64,000 nt of DNA from Roseivirga misakiensis (GCF_001747105.1 NZ_MDGQ01000004.1:248001-312000); one strand, 5' to 3'. Shown: positions 15,537-25,663, counted from the first letter of the stretch. The notes: a model not told the origin generated them from the letters alone. Numbers and translations: made by a program.

Positions 15537-16535
15537 TTGAATAAACGATTCTTTTGTATTGACGGACATACTTGCGGAAACCCTGTGAGACTTGTTGCTG
15601 GTGGAGGCCCATTACTTTCAGGCGCCAACATGAGTGAGAAAAGACAGCACTTTATACGTGAATATGACTGGATTCGAAAAGGACTCATGTTTGAACCTCG
15701 AGGACACGATATGATGTCTGGATCGATACTTTACCCTCCAAGTGACTCGAATAACGATATCGGAGTGCTTTATATCGAAACAAGTGGCTGTTTGCCCATG
15801 TGTGGACATGGAACTATCGGTACGGTTACTTTTATGCTGGAAGAAGGTTTGGTTGTACCAAAAGTAAAAGGAAAACTAAGGCTCGAAACGCCTGCTGGCT
15901 TAGTAAAAATAGATTATGAGCAGGAGGGTGAAAAAGTGACATCCGTCAAACTCACCAATATCCCCTCCTATTTAGCCGCAAGAAATATAACTGTGGAGTG
16001 TCCTGATTTCGGCACGTTACAAGTCGATGTGGCCTACGGTGGTAACTTTTACGCCATTATTGATCCACAGGATGGTTATAATGACATGGCGGATTACAGC
16101 GCACTTGAATTAATTGGTTGGAGTAGAGCCATTAGAGATTATATGAACAATAATTTCAGCTTTGTTCACCCCAATGACGAGACTATCAAAGGTATGAGCC
16201 ATTTAATGTGGACAGGAAAACCGACTAAAAAAGACTCTACCGCAAGGAATGCGGTCTTTTATGGTGAAAAGGCTATTGACAGATCACCGTGTGGAACAGG
16301 AACTTCAGCACGCATGGCGCAATGGGCTGCTCAAGGGAAACTCGAAAAAGGAGATGAGTTTGTTCATGAAAGCATCATCGGGAGTCAATTTATTGGCAAA
16401 GTGGAAGATACTTCTATGGTTGGTGATTTTGATGCCATTGTGCCGAGCATCAAAGGCTGGGCTCGAATTACCGGGCATAATAACATAATCATCGACGATG
16501 AAGATCCGTATGCCCATGGGTTTTCCGTAATATAA
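15537..16535 (+). CDS. 4-hydroxyproline 2-epimerase (proline racemase family)
   Basis: This 332-residue PLP-independent epimerase interconverts trans-4-hydroxy-L-proline and cis-4-hydroxy-D-proline. Both catalytic cysteines are present: C89 in CLPMCGHGT and C252 in DRSPCGTGTSARM. This points to an epimerase rather than the Thr-containing 3-hydroxyproline dehydratase. The N-terminal DGHTCGNPVRLV is typical of the family. The start is TTG at 15537, as no ATG lies between the preceding stop and this codon. It is followed after 4 nt by the D-amino-acid dehydrogenase, the next step in the pathway. Confidence 0.93.
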   Translation: MNKRFFCIDGHTCGNPVRLVAGGGPLLSGANMSEKRQHFIREYDWIRKGLMFEPRGHDMMSGSILYPPSDSNNDIGVLYIETSGCLPMCGHGTIGTVTFMLEEGLVVPKVKGKLRLETPAGLVKIDYEQEGEKVTSVKLTNIPSYLAARNITVECPDFGTLQVDVAYGGNFYAIIDPQDGYNDMADYSALELIGWSRAIRDYMNNNFSFVHPNDETIKGMSHLMWTGKPTKKDSTARNAVFYGEKAIDRSPCGTGTSARMAQWAAQGKLEKGDEFVHESIIGSQFIGKVEDTSMVGDFDAIVPSIKGWARITGHNNIIIDDEDPYAHGFSVI

Positions 16536-16539
16536 AAGG

Positions 16540-17790
16540 ATGAGTAAAAAAGTTGTTATTGTTGGGGCTGGAATTGTTGGTTTAAGTACTGCTTATTACT
16601 TGAACAAGGAGGGAGTTGATGTTACCGTTATAGATGGTACGGACGGAAATGACAACTGTTCCTATGGCAATGCTGGCTATGTTTCTCCAAGCCATATTAT
16701 TCCATTAGCATCGCCTGGAATCATTAACCAAGGCTTGAAATGGATGTTGGATAGCAAAAGTCCTTTCTACATCCAACCTAAATTTAGTCGAGACTTATTA
16801 ACCTGGGGCTGGTTATTCAAAAAAGCTTCAACCAACAAAAGAGTAAAGGCTGCCATTCCTGTTTTAAATACCCTGACGACCAAAAGTCAGTCACTCTATG
16901 AGCAAATCATCGAAGAGGAGGGTATAGAAGCAGGCTATCAAAAGCCAGGGCTATTGATGGTTTGCCAAACGAAAGAGGCTTTAAAACACGAAATTGACTT
17001 AGTAGAGATAGCAAACCAATATGGTTTGGAAGCCAGTGTGGTCAACAAAGCAGAAACTGAAAAGCTTGACCCTAATGTCCAATATGATATGGCTGGCGCG
17101 GTCTATTTTGGCTGCGACGGATGGATGACTCCCCAAGTATTCATGGATAAATTCAAAGCGCTACTCGTAAAGCGCGGTGTAAAGTTAGACTTCAATACAG
17201 ACCTACAAGCCGTTAATTCAAAAGGAGGAAAAGTAACTGAGTTTATCACAGATAAGAAAAATTATCAGGCCGATCAATTTGTCATTGCGGCTGGCTCTTG
17301 GTCACCCACAATCCTAAAATGGTTAAATCTAAGGCTCCCATTGCAACCTGGGAAAGGCTATAGTTTCACCATCGAAAACCCACCGGTATCGCCTAAACTT
17401 CCATCAATTCTAGTGGAGGCACGCGTAGCAACAACACCAATGCTGAATGGATTTCGCGTGGCAGGCACGATGGAAATCACAGGATTAAATCACGATATTA
17501 ATGAACGCAGAGTTCAAGGTATCATCAAGTCTTTGAAGAGCGCAATTCCTGAATATCAAACATACAATTTTGAGGAAATTAAGCCATGGGCTGGACTTAG
17601 ACCCTGCACACCTGATGGGTTACCCTATATAGGTCAGGTCAAGTCAATAGAAAACTTATATCTGGGAACAGGGCATGCGATGCTAGGCTGGACACTCGGA
17701 CCAATAACTGGTAAACTACTGACTCAGAACATTTTAAGTCAATCAGCCGAGATTAAATCCAATTTGCTCAACGTCGATAGATATTTCTAA
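16540..17790 (+). CDS. FAD-dependent D-hydroxyproline dehydrogenase (DadA-like)
   Basis: This 416-residue DAO-family flavoprotein has an N-terminal FAD motif GAGIVGLSTAYYL (8-20), the DadA-like NAGYVSPSHIIPLASPG segment (44-60) and a C-terminal GTGHAMLGWTLGPITGKL signature. In this operon it should oxidise cis-4-hydroxy-D-proline to 1-pyrroline-4-hydroxy-2-carboxylate, passing electrons to the respiratory chain. General D-amino acid (D-alanine) dehydrogenase activity is the alternative reading. A short A/T-rich inverted repeat with T-rich sequence after it (17801-17828) may end the operon. Confidence 0.88.
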   Translation: MSKKVVIVGAGIVGLSTAYYLNKEGVDVTVIDGTDGNDNCSYGNAGYVSPSHIIPLASPGIINQGLKWMLDSKSPFYIQPKFSRDLLTWGWLFKKASTNKRVKAAIPVLNTLTTKSQSLYEQIIEEEGIEAGYQKPGLLMVCQTKEALKHEIDLVEIANQYGLEASVVNKAETEKLDPNVQYDMAGAVYFGCDGWMTPQVFMDKFKALLVKRGVKLDFNTDLQAVNSKGGKVTEFITDKKNYQADQFVIAAGSWSPTILKWLNLRLPLQPGKGYSFTIENPPVSPKLPSILVEARVATTPMLNGFRVAGTMEITGLNHDINERRVQGIIKSLKSAIPEYQTYNFEEIKPWAGLRPCTPDGLPYIGQVKSIENLYLGTGHAMLGWTLGPITGKLLTQNILSQSAEIKSNLLNVDRYF

Positions 17791-18019
17791 CAAATACTCT
17801 AATCTTAGTCAAGATTCTTTATATTTTTGACAGCTAATTTGCTCTAGAAACTGAAGGATCAAACACAATTCGTGACCAATTACATTTATTTGTATCCAAA
17901 TAACAGTTTTTTATACCTAAAAACTCAAAACCATTTGTAAAAGTGATTGAGTTGAGCGAATTTCCAAATTGTTAAGAAGGCTTAACATACTGACTGACTG
18001 AATAAACATACTGACAAAA

Positions 18020-19483
18020 ATGAGCAAATCAGCGATTGTGATTGGCTCTGGAGTTGGAGGTCTAGCCGCAGCAATTCGGCTGGCCAAAAAAGGGTACGTT
18101 GTATCTGTATTTGAAGCTAATGATTACCCTGGTGGTAAACTAACGGAAGTTAGATTAGGAAAATATAGATTCGATGCTGGCCCTTCGTTATTAACATTAC
18201 CAGAGCACATAACAGACCTATTCGATCTTCACCAGATTGAAGTAGCTGATTATTTCCAATACAATAAGCTCGAAACCACTTGTGAATATTTTTATCCAGA
18301 CGGTACAAGATTCACAGCTTGGTCCGATCGAGCAAAAATCATCAAAGAATTCGAGGAAAAGCTCGGTGAGCCGAAAGCAAATGTCGAGGCGAGTCTTGAA
18401 CAAAGCGCTTTGCTATATAATAAGTTAGCTCCAGTTTTTATGGAGAAATCCCTTCATAAATCCAGTACTTGGCTTGGGGGAAAAGCTTTTCAGGCATTTG
18501 GCAAACTTTCAAAGTTCAACTTTAATAAAAGTATGAATCAAGCCAATGAAGGGCTTTTTAAAAATGAGAAAACGGTACAACTTTTTAATCGGTATGCTAC
18601 ATACAATGGCTCCGACCCTTATCAAACGCCAGCTACATTCAATATCATTCCCCATTTAGAGTTTGGTTTAGGCGCTTACTTTCCTGAAAAAGGAATGCAC
18701 AATATCACTGAAAGTTTGTACCAACTCGCAAAGAAAGTCGGAGTACAATTCCACTTTAATAGGCCGGTGAAAAACATTGTTGTATTTGAAGGTCAGGCCA
18801 AAGGAGTAAATACAGAAATGGGCTTCCATAAATCGGATGTTGTTGTCTCCAACATGGACATGGTAGCAACCTATAAGAAACTACTTAAGGACCAGTTCCA
18901 ACCTAAAAAATTACTTTCCCAACCAAAGTCTAGCTCAGCCCTAATTTTTTACTGGGGTATTAAAAAGGATTTCAAACAACTAGACTTGCACAATATATTC
19001 TTCTCAGGAAACTACAAGAAAGAGTTCGAGCATATCTTTAAGCTGGGTGATATTTATGACGATCCAACAGTCTATATCAACATATCAAGCACTCAGAATC
19101 CTTCTGATGCTCCAGAAGGTTGTCAGAATTGGTTCACCATGATCAATGTTCCAAATAATCAAGGGCAGAATTGGGATGAACTGATTGCAAAAGCGCGTAA
19201 AAACATCATTAAGAAACTATCTGAAATGCTTCATGAGGATATAGAAGCGCTCATTGAAGTTGAAGATATCCTTGACCCTCGAACGATTGAATCCAGAACT
19301 AGTTCTGTTGGAGGAGCACTTTATGGCAACAGTTCTAATAACAAATACGCTGCTTTTTTAAGGCACCCCAACTTTTCTAAGAAGATCAAACATTTATACT
19401 TCTGTGGCGGCAGTGTTCACCCAGGTGGAGGTATTCCTTTAAGCATTCTTTCTGCGAAAATCGCTATTGATAACCTCAAATAG
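18020..19483 (+). CDS. crtD: Carotenoid desaturase, CrtD-like
   Basis: This 487-residue flavoprotein belongs to the phytoene desaturase family, with FAD motif GSGVGGLAAAIRLAKKG (9-25), YPGGKLTEV and RFDAGPSLLTLP. The C-terminal motif CGGSVHPGGGIPLSILSAKI matches Bacteroidota 1-hydroxycarotenoid 3,4-desaturases (CrtD) better than CrtI, which usually has HPGAGIPGV. It would introduce a terminal double bond in myxol- or saproxanthin-type carotenoids in the membrane. No other carotenoid gene adjoins it. It ends 1 nt before the convergent MltF-like gene. Confidence 0.8.
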   Translation: MSKSAIVIGSGVGGLAAAIRLAKKGYVVSVFEANDYPGGKLTEVRLGKYRFDAGPSLLTLPEHITDLFDLHQIEVADYFQYNKLETTCEYFYPDGTRFTAWSDRAKIIKEFEEKLGEPKANVEASLEQSALLYNKLAPVFMEKSLHKSSTWLGGKAFQAFGKLSKFNFNKSMNQANEGLFKNEKTVQLFNRYATYNGSDPYQTPATFNIIPHLEFGLGAYFPEKGMHNITESLYQLAKKVGVQFHFNRPVKNIVVFEGQAKGVNTEMGFHKSDVVVSNMDMVATYKKLLKDQFQPKKLLSQPKSSSALIFYWGIKKDFKQLDLHNIFFSGNYKKEFEHIFKLGDIYDDPTVYINISSTQNPSDAPEGCQNWFTMINVPNNQGQNWDELIAKARKNIIKKLSEMLHEDIEALIEVEDILDPRTIESRTSSVGGALYGNSSNNKYAAFLRHPNFSKKIKHLYFCGGSVHPGGGIPLSILSAKIAIDNLK

Positions 19484-19484
19484 A

Positions 19485-20996
19485 CTATTTAGAATCGATG
19501 ACAAAAGTCGAATCATTTGGTATTTCGGGAGATCTGTAGAACTGCAAGTATTGATCGTATCGGTGTAAAATTTCCCTTACATACTTGACTGGTTCTTCAC
19601 CACGGCAATAGCCGTAAGTAACTACAGGGTCTTTATAGTATTGTGGTTTCGATTTGAGTACCAAATATTCGGCAACATTGTCATCCCATTTAAAAGGGTC
19701 GGATCCAAATTTTTTGGCCAACTTCATTGCGTCTCTTACATGCCCCTGCCCTACATTATATGAACCTAAAACAAATTTTATGCGCTCCTCCTTATCGCTG
19801 ATATCATCTTCCCAATAGTCCATTAACCATCTTAAATGCTCCACGCCCGCTTTCACATTTTCTTCGGGGTCAAAAACATCGTCAACCTCATATTCCTCCA
19901 CAACATTGGTAGTCAACTGCATTAACCCTTGTGCACCTACCCATGATTCGGATTTAGGGTCAAATTTAGACTCCTGAAAAATAATAGAGGTCAATAAGAG
20001 CCAATCCATTTCCAACATTTCAGATGCCTCCTTAATCAAGTCATCATATGGCGATATTTTCTCCTTGGACCACGAAGAGTAAGCACTTTTTACTCGAATA
20101 TTTTGTGATTTCCTGCTCTTGAAATACCGATTATAGATGACATAAAAGTCTGGTGACTTTTTCATATCAACCAACCAATCGTCAACGACACTTTTTAAGT
20201 CTGTAGCATTCTTTCTAACGGCCCAAGCTATCTTTTGGGGAAAGCTAATAGGCGTTTCTACATCAATGCTCGGGTAATAAGACTCATTGATCAAGGCGAC
20301 ATCCTCATCGGCAACCGTATAGTCTATTTTACCATCCAACACATCTCGAATTAGCATTTCAGTATCAACTGCACCTTTCACCTCCACAACATTTATGTTT
20401 TCCCCAATCTCATCAGACAGATTATTTAGCCGATCTGTAAAAGACGAGCCTTTCCTTACATAAACTGTTTTACCACCTAAATCAATAGGGTTCCTTATCA
20501 AAGTCTCCTCGATTTCATGGAGCTTTAATTGACGCCAGTTTTCTGGCTTTCTTTGTACTAAAACTTGGGAAACATTGTTATGCGGTTCGGTAAAAGCAAA
20601 GCGCTCGCTCCGCTCTTTCGTAACTGCCAAATGGTAGGCCATAATATCGGCATTCCCACTATTAAGCATGTTAAAAGCACCTTGGATGTCAGCCGTAATC
20701 TGAACGTCTAATTCAACTTTCAGATAGTCTGCAAGTCTGCTAAGAAGCTCATATTCATAACCAATCGGTTTACCACGATAAATGAAATAACCTGTCGTAC
20801 TGTTATCCACCACTGCAATGAGGCTTCCTCTTTCACGAATCTTATCTAGATCAAAATCTACAGCAGGAATATCAGGCCCGACCTCTGCTCGAACCATATC
20901 AGAGGATTTCTCTCTTCGACAATTTAGAGCAGTGAAACAGATGAAAAATGTGACGATACATAATCGACAAATACGTCGAATTCGAGTAGCAGTCAT
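19485..20996 (-). CDS. mltF: MltF-like lytic murein transglycosylase lipoprotein
   Basis: This 503-residue protein has a lipoprotein signal with lipobox FTALNC (C26), a periplasmic solute-binding family 3 domain (about 55-290) and a C-terminal SLT domain (about 325-460). Catalytic E342 lies in the ESKFDP motif and GAQGLMQLT follows. It is expected to cleave peptidoglycan with 1,6-anhydro product formation at the inner face of the outer membrane, the binding domain acting as an allosteric sensor of muropeptides. It starts 29 nt after the small membrane protein gene at 21026-21430 and may share its transcript. Confidence 0.88.
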   Translation of the reverse strand: MTATRIRRICRLCIVTFFICFTALNCRREKSSDMVRAEVGPDIPAVDFDLDKIRERGSLIAVVDNSTTGYFIYRGKPIGYEYELLSRLADYLKVELDVQITADIQGAFNMLNSGNADIMAYHLAVTKERSERFAFTEPHNNVSQVLVQRKPENWRQLKLHEIEETLIRNPIDLGGKTVYVRKGSSFTDRLNNLSDEIGENINVVEVKGAVDTEMLIRDVLDGKIDYTVADEDVALINESYYPSIDVETPISFPQKIAWAVRKNATDLKSVVDDWLVDMKKSPDFYVIYNRYFKSRKSQNIRVKSAYSSWSKEKISPYDDLIKEASEMLEMDWLLLTSIIFQESKFDPKSESWVGAQGLMQLTTNVVEEYEVDDVFDPEENVKAGVEHLRWLMDYWEDDISDKEERIKFVLGSYNVGQGHVRDAMKLAKKFGSDPFKWDDNVAEYLVLKSKPQYYKDPVVTYGYCRGEEPVKYVREILHRYDQYLQFYRSPEIPNDSTFVIDSK

Positions 20997-21025
20997 GTCA
21001 GAATATAGTCAACATGACTAGAATT

Positions 21026-21430
21026 TCAAAGGATGTAAACCGCGAAGACCACTATATATGCTGGTAGAGCAATGACGCCTAGAATTCCTATGGCTATATA
21101 AAACAACTTATATCTCTTCAAACGTGATGGCTCAATTTTAAGCAGATCATCTTTTAAAAGAGAAACATTATATGCGATTGGTTTCTTAAAATAGACTTTT
21201 GACAAGTTGAACGTTATCAATACTGAAATAAATAGAAGGAAATGAGCCAGACTTGAATTTTCTACATCTCGACCATAATAAATTACCTTTAAAACTATCG
21301 AGTAAAAGACCACGTTCACGAAGAAACTAAAATAGATAACTAGCCTTTCTACCACGGCCTTCATGATATCATCATGATTTAATGATGATTCCCACGAAAA
21401 GACCAATTTTACGATTGTCTTTGATATCAT
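21026..21430 (-). CDS. Small membrane protein of unknown function
   Basis: This protein of 134 residues (ATG at 21430; a GTG one codon upstream is possible) has three predicted membrane segments at about 32-50, 62-80 and 108-130. A charged loop between the last two contains KLLKDDLLKIEPSRLKRYKL-like basic and acidic residues. I recognise no family. It is located between an alpha/beta hydrolase (39 nt upstream) and the MltF-like gene (29 nt downstream), all on the minus strand. Confidence 0.55.
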   Translation of the reverse strand: MISKTIVKLVFSWESSLNHDDIMKAVVERLVIYFSFFVNVVFYSIVLKVIYYGRDVENSSLAHFLLFISVLITFNLSKVYFKKPIAYNVSLLKDDLLKIEPSRLKRYKLFYIAIGILGVIALPAYIVVFAVYIL

Positions 21431-21469
21431 CACTAAATCAAATACCCTGAAATCAAGCTAAAATTAAAG

Positions 21470-22252
21470 TTAGGCGTTATTAGCAATGAAATTAATGGCT
21501 CTTTCATTAAAGAATTCTGGCTGCTCAACATTGCAGACATGACCACAGTTTGGAACCACCTGAAGCGTAGATGTGGTATGCGTTTTTACCAGTTTCATTA
21601 CTTGTGGGAGAAACATATAATCTTCGTCCCCCATGAGGTATAGCGTAGGCAACTTCGTGTCATTCTCATTGAAATAACGAAGTAAGGGGTTAATCTTGTA
21701 GGTCAACCCGAACCAACGAACAAACTCGTTTTGACAAAGTTTTTTTGCCTGATTGGCAAATAGAACCCGTGATTCTTGGTTCCGCTTTCTTGGCATAATA
21801 ATCCAGGCAAAGAATTTATATAACCACATATATGGAATGAACTTCTTTGTAGCATTGCCCAGAGCAACCAACATTTTCGACCGAACGTTTAGTCTTGTCA
21901 CAGCCCCACCCATCACCAAAGATTTCACACGGTTAGGCGCTATATCACATATGGTTCGCATTAGAATTGTCCCGAGAGATATTCCTACGAAATGTGATTT
22001 CTCTATTTCAAGGTGATCTAAAACTTCAACCACATCTTGCGAAATATTTTCAAAGTTGTATTCATTCGAAAAATATCTTTCAAACACTTCTTGAGACTTT
22101 CCGTGCCCCCTTAAGTCAATCAAAAGGACATTAAAATGATCCTTAAAATCTTTTACTTGCTTATACCAGATGGACGAACTACCACCTGCTCCATGAATGA
22201 ATGTGACCCATTCTTTGGAGGATTCGTGTTCGTATGTTTTGTAATAAAGCAT
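21470..22252 (-). CDS. Alpha/beta-fold hydrolase
   Basis: This 260-residue hydrolase has the full catalytic triad: nucleophile S92 in the elbow GISLG, D209 in GDEDYMF and H238 in NCGHVCNVEQP. The oxyanion loop HGAGGSSSIWY (20-30) and DLRGHGKS (46-53) are typical of the MhpC/BioH-like group. There is no signal peptide, so it is cytoplasmic. The substrate cannot be predicted; neighbours give no pathway. A perfect -7 element lies 12-19 nt before the ATG, so the mRNA leader is very short. Confidence 0.85.
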   Translation of the reverse strand: MLYYKTYEHESSKEWVTFIHGAGGSSSIWYKQVKDFKDHFNVLLIDLRGHGKSQEVFERYFSNEYNFENISQDVVEVLDHLEIEKSHFVGISLGTILMRTICDIAPNRVKSLVMGGAVTRLNVRSKMLVALGNATKKFIPYMWLYKFFAWIIMPRKRNQESRVLFANQAKKLCQNEFVRWFGLTYKINPLLRYFNENDTKLPTLYLMGDEDYMFLPQVMKLVKTHTTSTLQVVPNCGHVCNVEQPEFFNERAINFIANNA

Positions 22253-22263
22253 AGTGGTAACTG

Positions 22264-22271
22264 CAAATGTA
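22264..22271 (-). promoter_or_regulatory. TAnnTTTG element of the hydrolase gene
   Basis: TACATTTG on the minus strand ends 11 nt before the start codon at 22252, predicting a leader of only about 6 nt. Confidence 0.45.
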
Positions 22272-22316
22272 ACAAGTTTCGTAAAATAAGGTTTGAAAAA
22301 CTCTTTTGCTATAAAA

Positions 22317-22356
22317 TCAAAGCCCCCTCATGATTTGTATCATGAGGGGGCTTATT
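22317..22356. terminator. Strong intrinsic terminator after the TonB receptor gene
   Basis: A perfect inverted repeat of at least 13 bp (22321-22333 with 22340-22352, 6-nt loop) with a CCCCC/GGGGG core lies 18 bp downstream of the receptor stop. The minus-strand product continues into T-rich sequence. The long GC-rich stem fits a highly expressed upstream gene. Confidence 0.85.
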
Positions 22357-22373
22357 ATGAAATTCAGTAGTGA

Positions 22374-25300
22374 TTAGTTACCACCGAAGGTATATCTGAT
22401 ACCAATTTGACCTTGCCATCTAGAGCTAATCAAACCAGAGTCATCGATGTTTCCATCAGAAGGATCGTTTCCGTCAACACCGTCAAAAGTGAATGTTGGA
22501 GTAGTTCCGTCAGCTTGGAAACCTTCGAAGTTTAACAACTGGAAGTTTTGAGGTACAAAGTATCTTCTACCCCAATCTCTATTTAACAAGTTACCGAAGT
22601 TGTAGATGTCTGCAGTAAGTTGAAGCGTGTGCTTCTTACCACCTGCGTTGATCTCAAACTCTTGTAATAATCTTAAATCAAAGATGTTAGTAAATGGCTC
22701 TCTGTTTCTGTTTCTTTCAGCGTACTGGCCTCTTCTTGTGCTTAAGTAAGGATCATTTACGATGAATGAGTTCAGTGCAGCCCATTGCTCACCTGCAGTT
22801 CCAGCACTAGCATCATCAACTAAGTTGATATCACTAGCATTTAATGGAACATAAATCAATGTTCTTTCTCTAGAATCTTCACTAGTTAAGTTTCCATTAT
22901 CATTATAGATGTAAGAGAATGGAGAACCAGAACGACCTTCATATACAAGTCCGATTTGTGTAGCAAAACCTTTTGCATATTCAAACCTGTAAGAAGCTTG
23001 CGCAATTACTCTATGTCCTTGAGAGAAATCAGATCTTCTTAACTGCTGATCAAAGTTTCTTCCACCAATAGAGTGTAAACCTCTCCATTGAGAAGAGTTC
23101 TGAGAAGATGTACCATCAAATACAGAGAATGCATCTCCATAAGAGTAAGAAATACTTCCTTGGAAACCGTTAGTCATTGGCATAGTCAATGTACCAGAGA
23201 AGTTGTAAGCATAACCTCTACCAGTATTACCAGTTACTGAGATTCTACCATAGTTATTTGATTGTACTACTTCATCTCTTCTATTGTATATAGGTCTGTT
23301 ATCACCAGTTCCTGTTAAGTTACCTACAGACTGTCCAACGTTTACGTTTTGAACGCTAATCGCATAAATAGTCTTAGTCCAAAGTGCGTCTAAAGAGAAG
23401 ATCCATCCATTAGAAAGTCTCTTATCAGCTGCTAAGTTGAATTTAGCTACTTGAGGAACTCTGAAATCTTCAATGAACAAATCGATGTTACCAGACTGTA
23501 CAGTTGGATCAATTACACCAGGTTGGTTGTTAACGTCAGGTCTGAAGATAGCGTCGAAGTCGTTCTCATCAACAAAACCTAAGTTTTGGCCATTGTTGTT
23601 GTATGCACCGCCTGGCCATACTAGAGGAACTCTTGAAGTAAATACACCTGCACCACCTCTTAATTGAAGTGATCTGTCACCATTTACATCCCAGTTAAAA
23701 CCAAATCTCGGAGAGAAAGTAGCTCTTGAGTTAATAAAATTACCAACAGCTGCACCTTGTAAATCGTAACCTTCTGCTTCTATTTCAGGAATTGCTAGTG
23801 TATTGAAAGTACTGTTTGTAGGTGTTTCATCGAAATAAGGAAGATCCATTCTTAAACCTAAAGTCAATTTCAAGTCATCATTCACTTGGAATTCATCTTG
23901 AACATAAGCACCAATCATACCTGAATTAAAGATAGCTGCTGCTGCAGAACCGTCACCAGTAATATTATCTACGTTAGAGAAGTTTCTAGCGTAATCAGTA
24001 GCAGGCTGGTCTGTTAAGAAATCGTTTAAAGTGTTATAAGAGTACTGTCCAAAGTTCTGAGCAATAAACAAGTTCTCAACTGAGTAGAATTCAGCGTTAA
24101 GCCCTACTACAAAAGTATGACGACCTTTATAAATTTCTAAGTTGTTGTTGATAGTGAAGCCACTAGTTTCTAACAAGTTAGCAGAAGAGAAAGGCTCAGC
24201 ACCAAATCTGATAGAACCTTGTCCATCTGAAATATTCACTGTAGGGAAGTCTTGTCCTGTTGCGTCTCTATCGTCAGATACACCTATGTAACCAACAGTC
24301 AATTTGTTAGACATATTAGATCCGAATGAACTTGAAAGTTCTAATGAAAGTGAATTTGTCTTAGATAAGAAAGACTCAGATCTATTGTAGAAGTTTAGTG
24401 TTCTATTACTAGATCTTACACCTTCGATATTATCTGCCTCAACATAAGAGTAACGAGCAGATAATTTGTGATTCTGGTTAATGTTATAGTCAATCTTAGC
24501 AGTGAATTTATCTGAATCTAATACTACTGGGTTACCGCTTAAAGTACCTGGGGTGTAACCATAACCGTTCAATTTGCTAACCAACTGATCAATCTGAGCT
24601 TGCGTTGCATCTCCATCATAATCTGCGAAATCAAATGGCTGAGGAGTTTCGTCTCTCTGCTGCTCAACATTTACAAAGTAGAATAATTTGTCTTTGATGA
24701 TCGGTCCACCAACTCTTACACCGTAAGTTTCAGCGCTAAAGTCATCAAGTCTTTCTCTTGTTCCTTCACCATCTCTTGGAGTTCTACCCGCTAAACCTTC
24801 ATTTCTGAAAAAGTAGTATGCAGAACCTTCAATTTCGTTAGAACCTGATCTTGTCACAGCGTTAATTGCACCACCTGCGAAACCAGATACTCTTACGTCG
24901 AAAGGAGCTACCTGAATTTGGAACTGCTCAATCGCATCAATAGAGATCGGAGATACACCAGTTTGACCACCGTTTGTACCTGAACCAGCAAGACCAAAAA
25001 TATCATTGTTAATCGCACCGTCAATATAGATTGAGTTTAAACGGTTGTTTTGTCCACCAATTGAAATTGAGAAACCGTCGTTACCTTCGTCTAGCGTTGC
25101 TTGTGGTGTAAATCTCGCAAAGTCACCGATAGCTCGAGCAACAGTTGGAGTAGAATTGATTTGCTCAATACCAACAACCGTTTCAGAACCAGTTCTGTTA
25201 CCATCGAAAACGCCGCCTCTTTCAGCTACTACTTCAACGCCTTCCAAAGTCACAGACGACTCAGTTAATTTAGCGTTGATTTTGAAAGCCTGACCTAAAG

Positions 25301-25598
25301 TCAAGAATACGTTTTCTTGCTTAAACTCCTTATAACCAATAAAAGTCACAGTCACTGTGTAAGGACCACCAACTCTCATGTTTGGAATTCTGTAATACCC
25401 ATCACTGCTTGTGATGTTACCATAGCGAGTTCCGCTTGGCGTGTGCACGGCCACAACAGTTGCACCCGGTAAAGTTTCACCGTTTACATCTGTTACTCTT
25501 CCGTTAATAGAAGAGGTAGTTGTACCTTGACCATATGCTACGTTAATTACTAATAGCATTAATCCAGTCAAGAGTAACTGAAGTAATTGTCTTTTCAT
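22374..25598 (-). CDS. Oar-like TonB-dependent outer-membrane receptor
   Basis: This protein of about 1074 residues has a signal peptide, an N-terminal carboxypeptidase-regulatory-like domain (about 25-110; INGRVTDVNGETLPGATVVA), a TonB plug (about 115-270; SIGGQNNRLNSIYIDGAINND) and a long C-terminal barrel ending in IGIRYTFGGN. This is the Oar-type architecture, with no SusD partner adjacent, implicated in protein or peptide uptake and social behaviours in other taxa. The ATG at 25598 gives a compact signal peptide (MKRQLLQLLLTGLMLL); an ATG at 25634 would add 12 residues. Codon choice looks more biased than in the neighbours, which together with the strong terminator suggests high expression. 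The substrate is unknown; the adjacent secreted M14 peptidase suggests peptides. Confidence 0.9.
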   Translation of the reverse strand: MKRQLLQLLLTGLMLLVINVAYGQGTTTSSINGRVTDVNGETLPGATVVAVHTPSGTRYGNITSSDGYYRIPNMRVGGPYTVTVTFIGYKEFKQENVFLTLGQAFKINAKLTESSVTLEGVEVVAERGGVFDGNRTGSETVVGIEQINSTPTVARAIGDFARFTPQATLDEGNDGFSISIGGQNNRLNSIYIDGAINNDIFGLAGSGTNGGQTGVSPISIDAIEQFQIQVAPFDVRVSGFAGGAINAVTRSGSNEIEGSAYYFFRNEGLAGRTPRDGEGTRERLDDFSAETYGVRVGGPIIKDKLFYFVNVEQQRDETPQPFDFADYDGDATQAQIDQLVSKLNGYGYTPGTLSGNPVVLDSDKFTAKIDYNINQNHKLSARYSYVEADNIEGVRSSNRTLNFYNRSESFLSKTNSLSLELSSSFGSNMSNKLTVGYIGVSDDRDATGQDFPTVNISDGQGSIRFGAEPFSSANLLETSGFTINNNLEIYKGRHTFVVGLNAEFYSVENLFIAQNFGQYSYNTLNDFLTDQPATDYARNFSNVDNITGDGSAAAAIFNSGMIGAYVQDEFQVNDDLKLTLGLRMDLPYFDETPTNSTFNTLAIPEIEAEGYDLQGAAVGNFINSRATFSPRFGFNWDVNGDRSLQLRGGAGVFTSRVPLVWPGGAYNNNGQNLGFVDENDFDAIFRPDVNNQPGVIDPTVQSGNIDLFIEDFRVPQVAKFNLAADKRLSNGWIFSLDALWTKTIYAISVQNVNVGQSVGNLTGTGDNRPIYNRRDEVVQSNNYGRISVTGNTGRGYAYNFSGTLTMPMTNGFQGSISYSYGDAFSVFDGTSSQNSSQWRGLHSIGGRNFDQQLRRSDFSQGHRVIAQASYRFEYAKGFATQIGLVYEGRSGSPFSYIYNDNGNLTSEDSRERTLIYVPLNASDINLVDDASAGTAGEQWAALNSFIVNDPYLSTRRGQYAERNRNREPFTNIFDLRLLQEFEINAGGKKHTLQLTADIYNFGNLLNRDWGRRYFVPQNFQLLNFEGFQADGTTPTFTFDGVDGNDPSDGNIDDSGLISSRWQGQIGIRYTFGGN

Positions 25599-25663
25599 AA
25601 AAGATGATTTAAAGTAGATTAGATGTTTATTCATAGTCGTGGATTAACACGCATTTTACACCA

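Noticed and set aside
22374-25598. Sus-type polysaccharide use locus around the TonB receptor
   Set aside because: No SusD lipoprotein or glycoside hydrolase adjoins it; the domain order is Oar-like instead.
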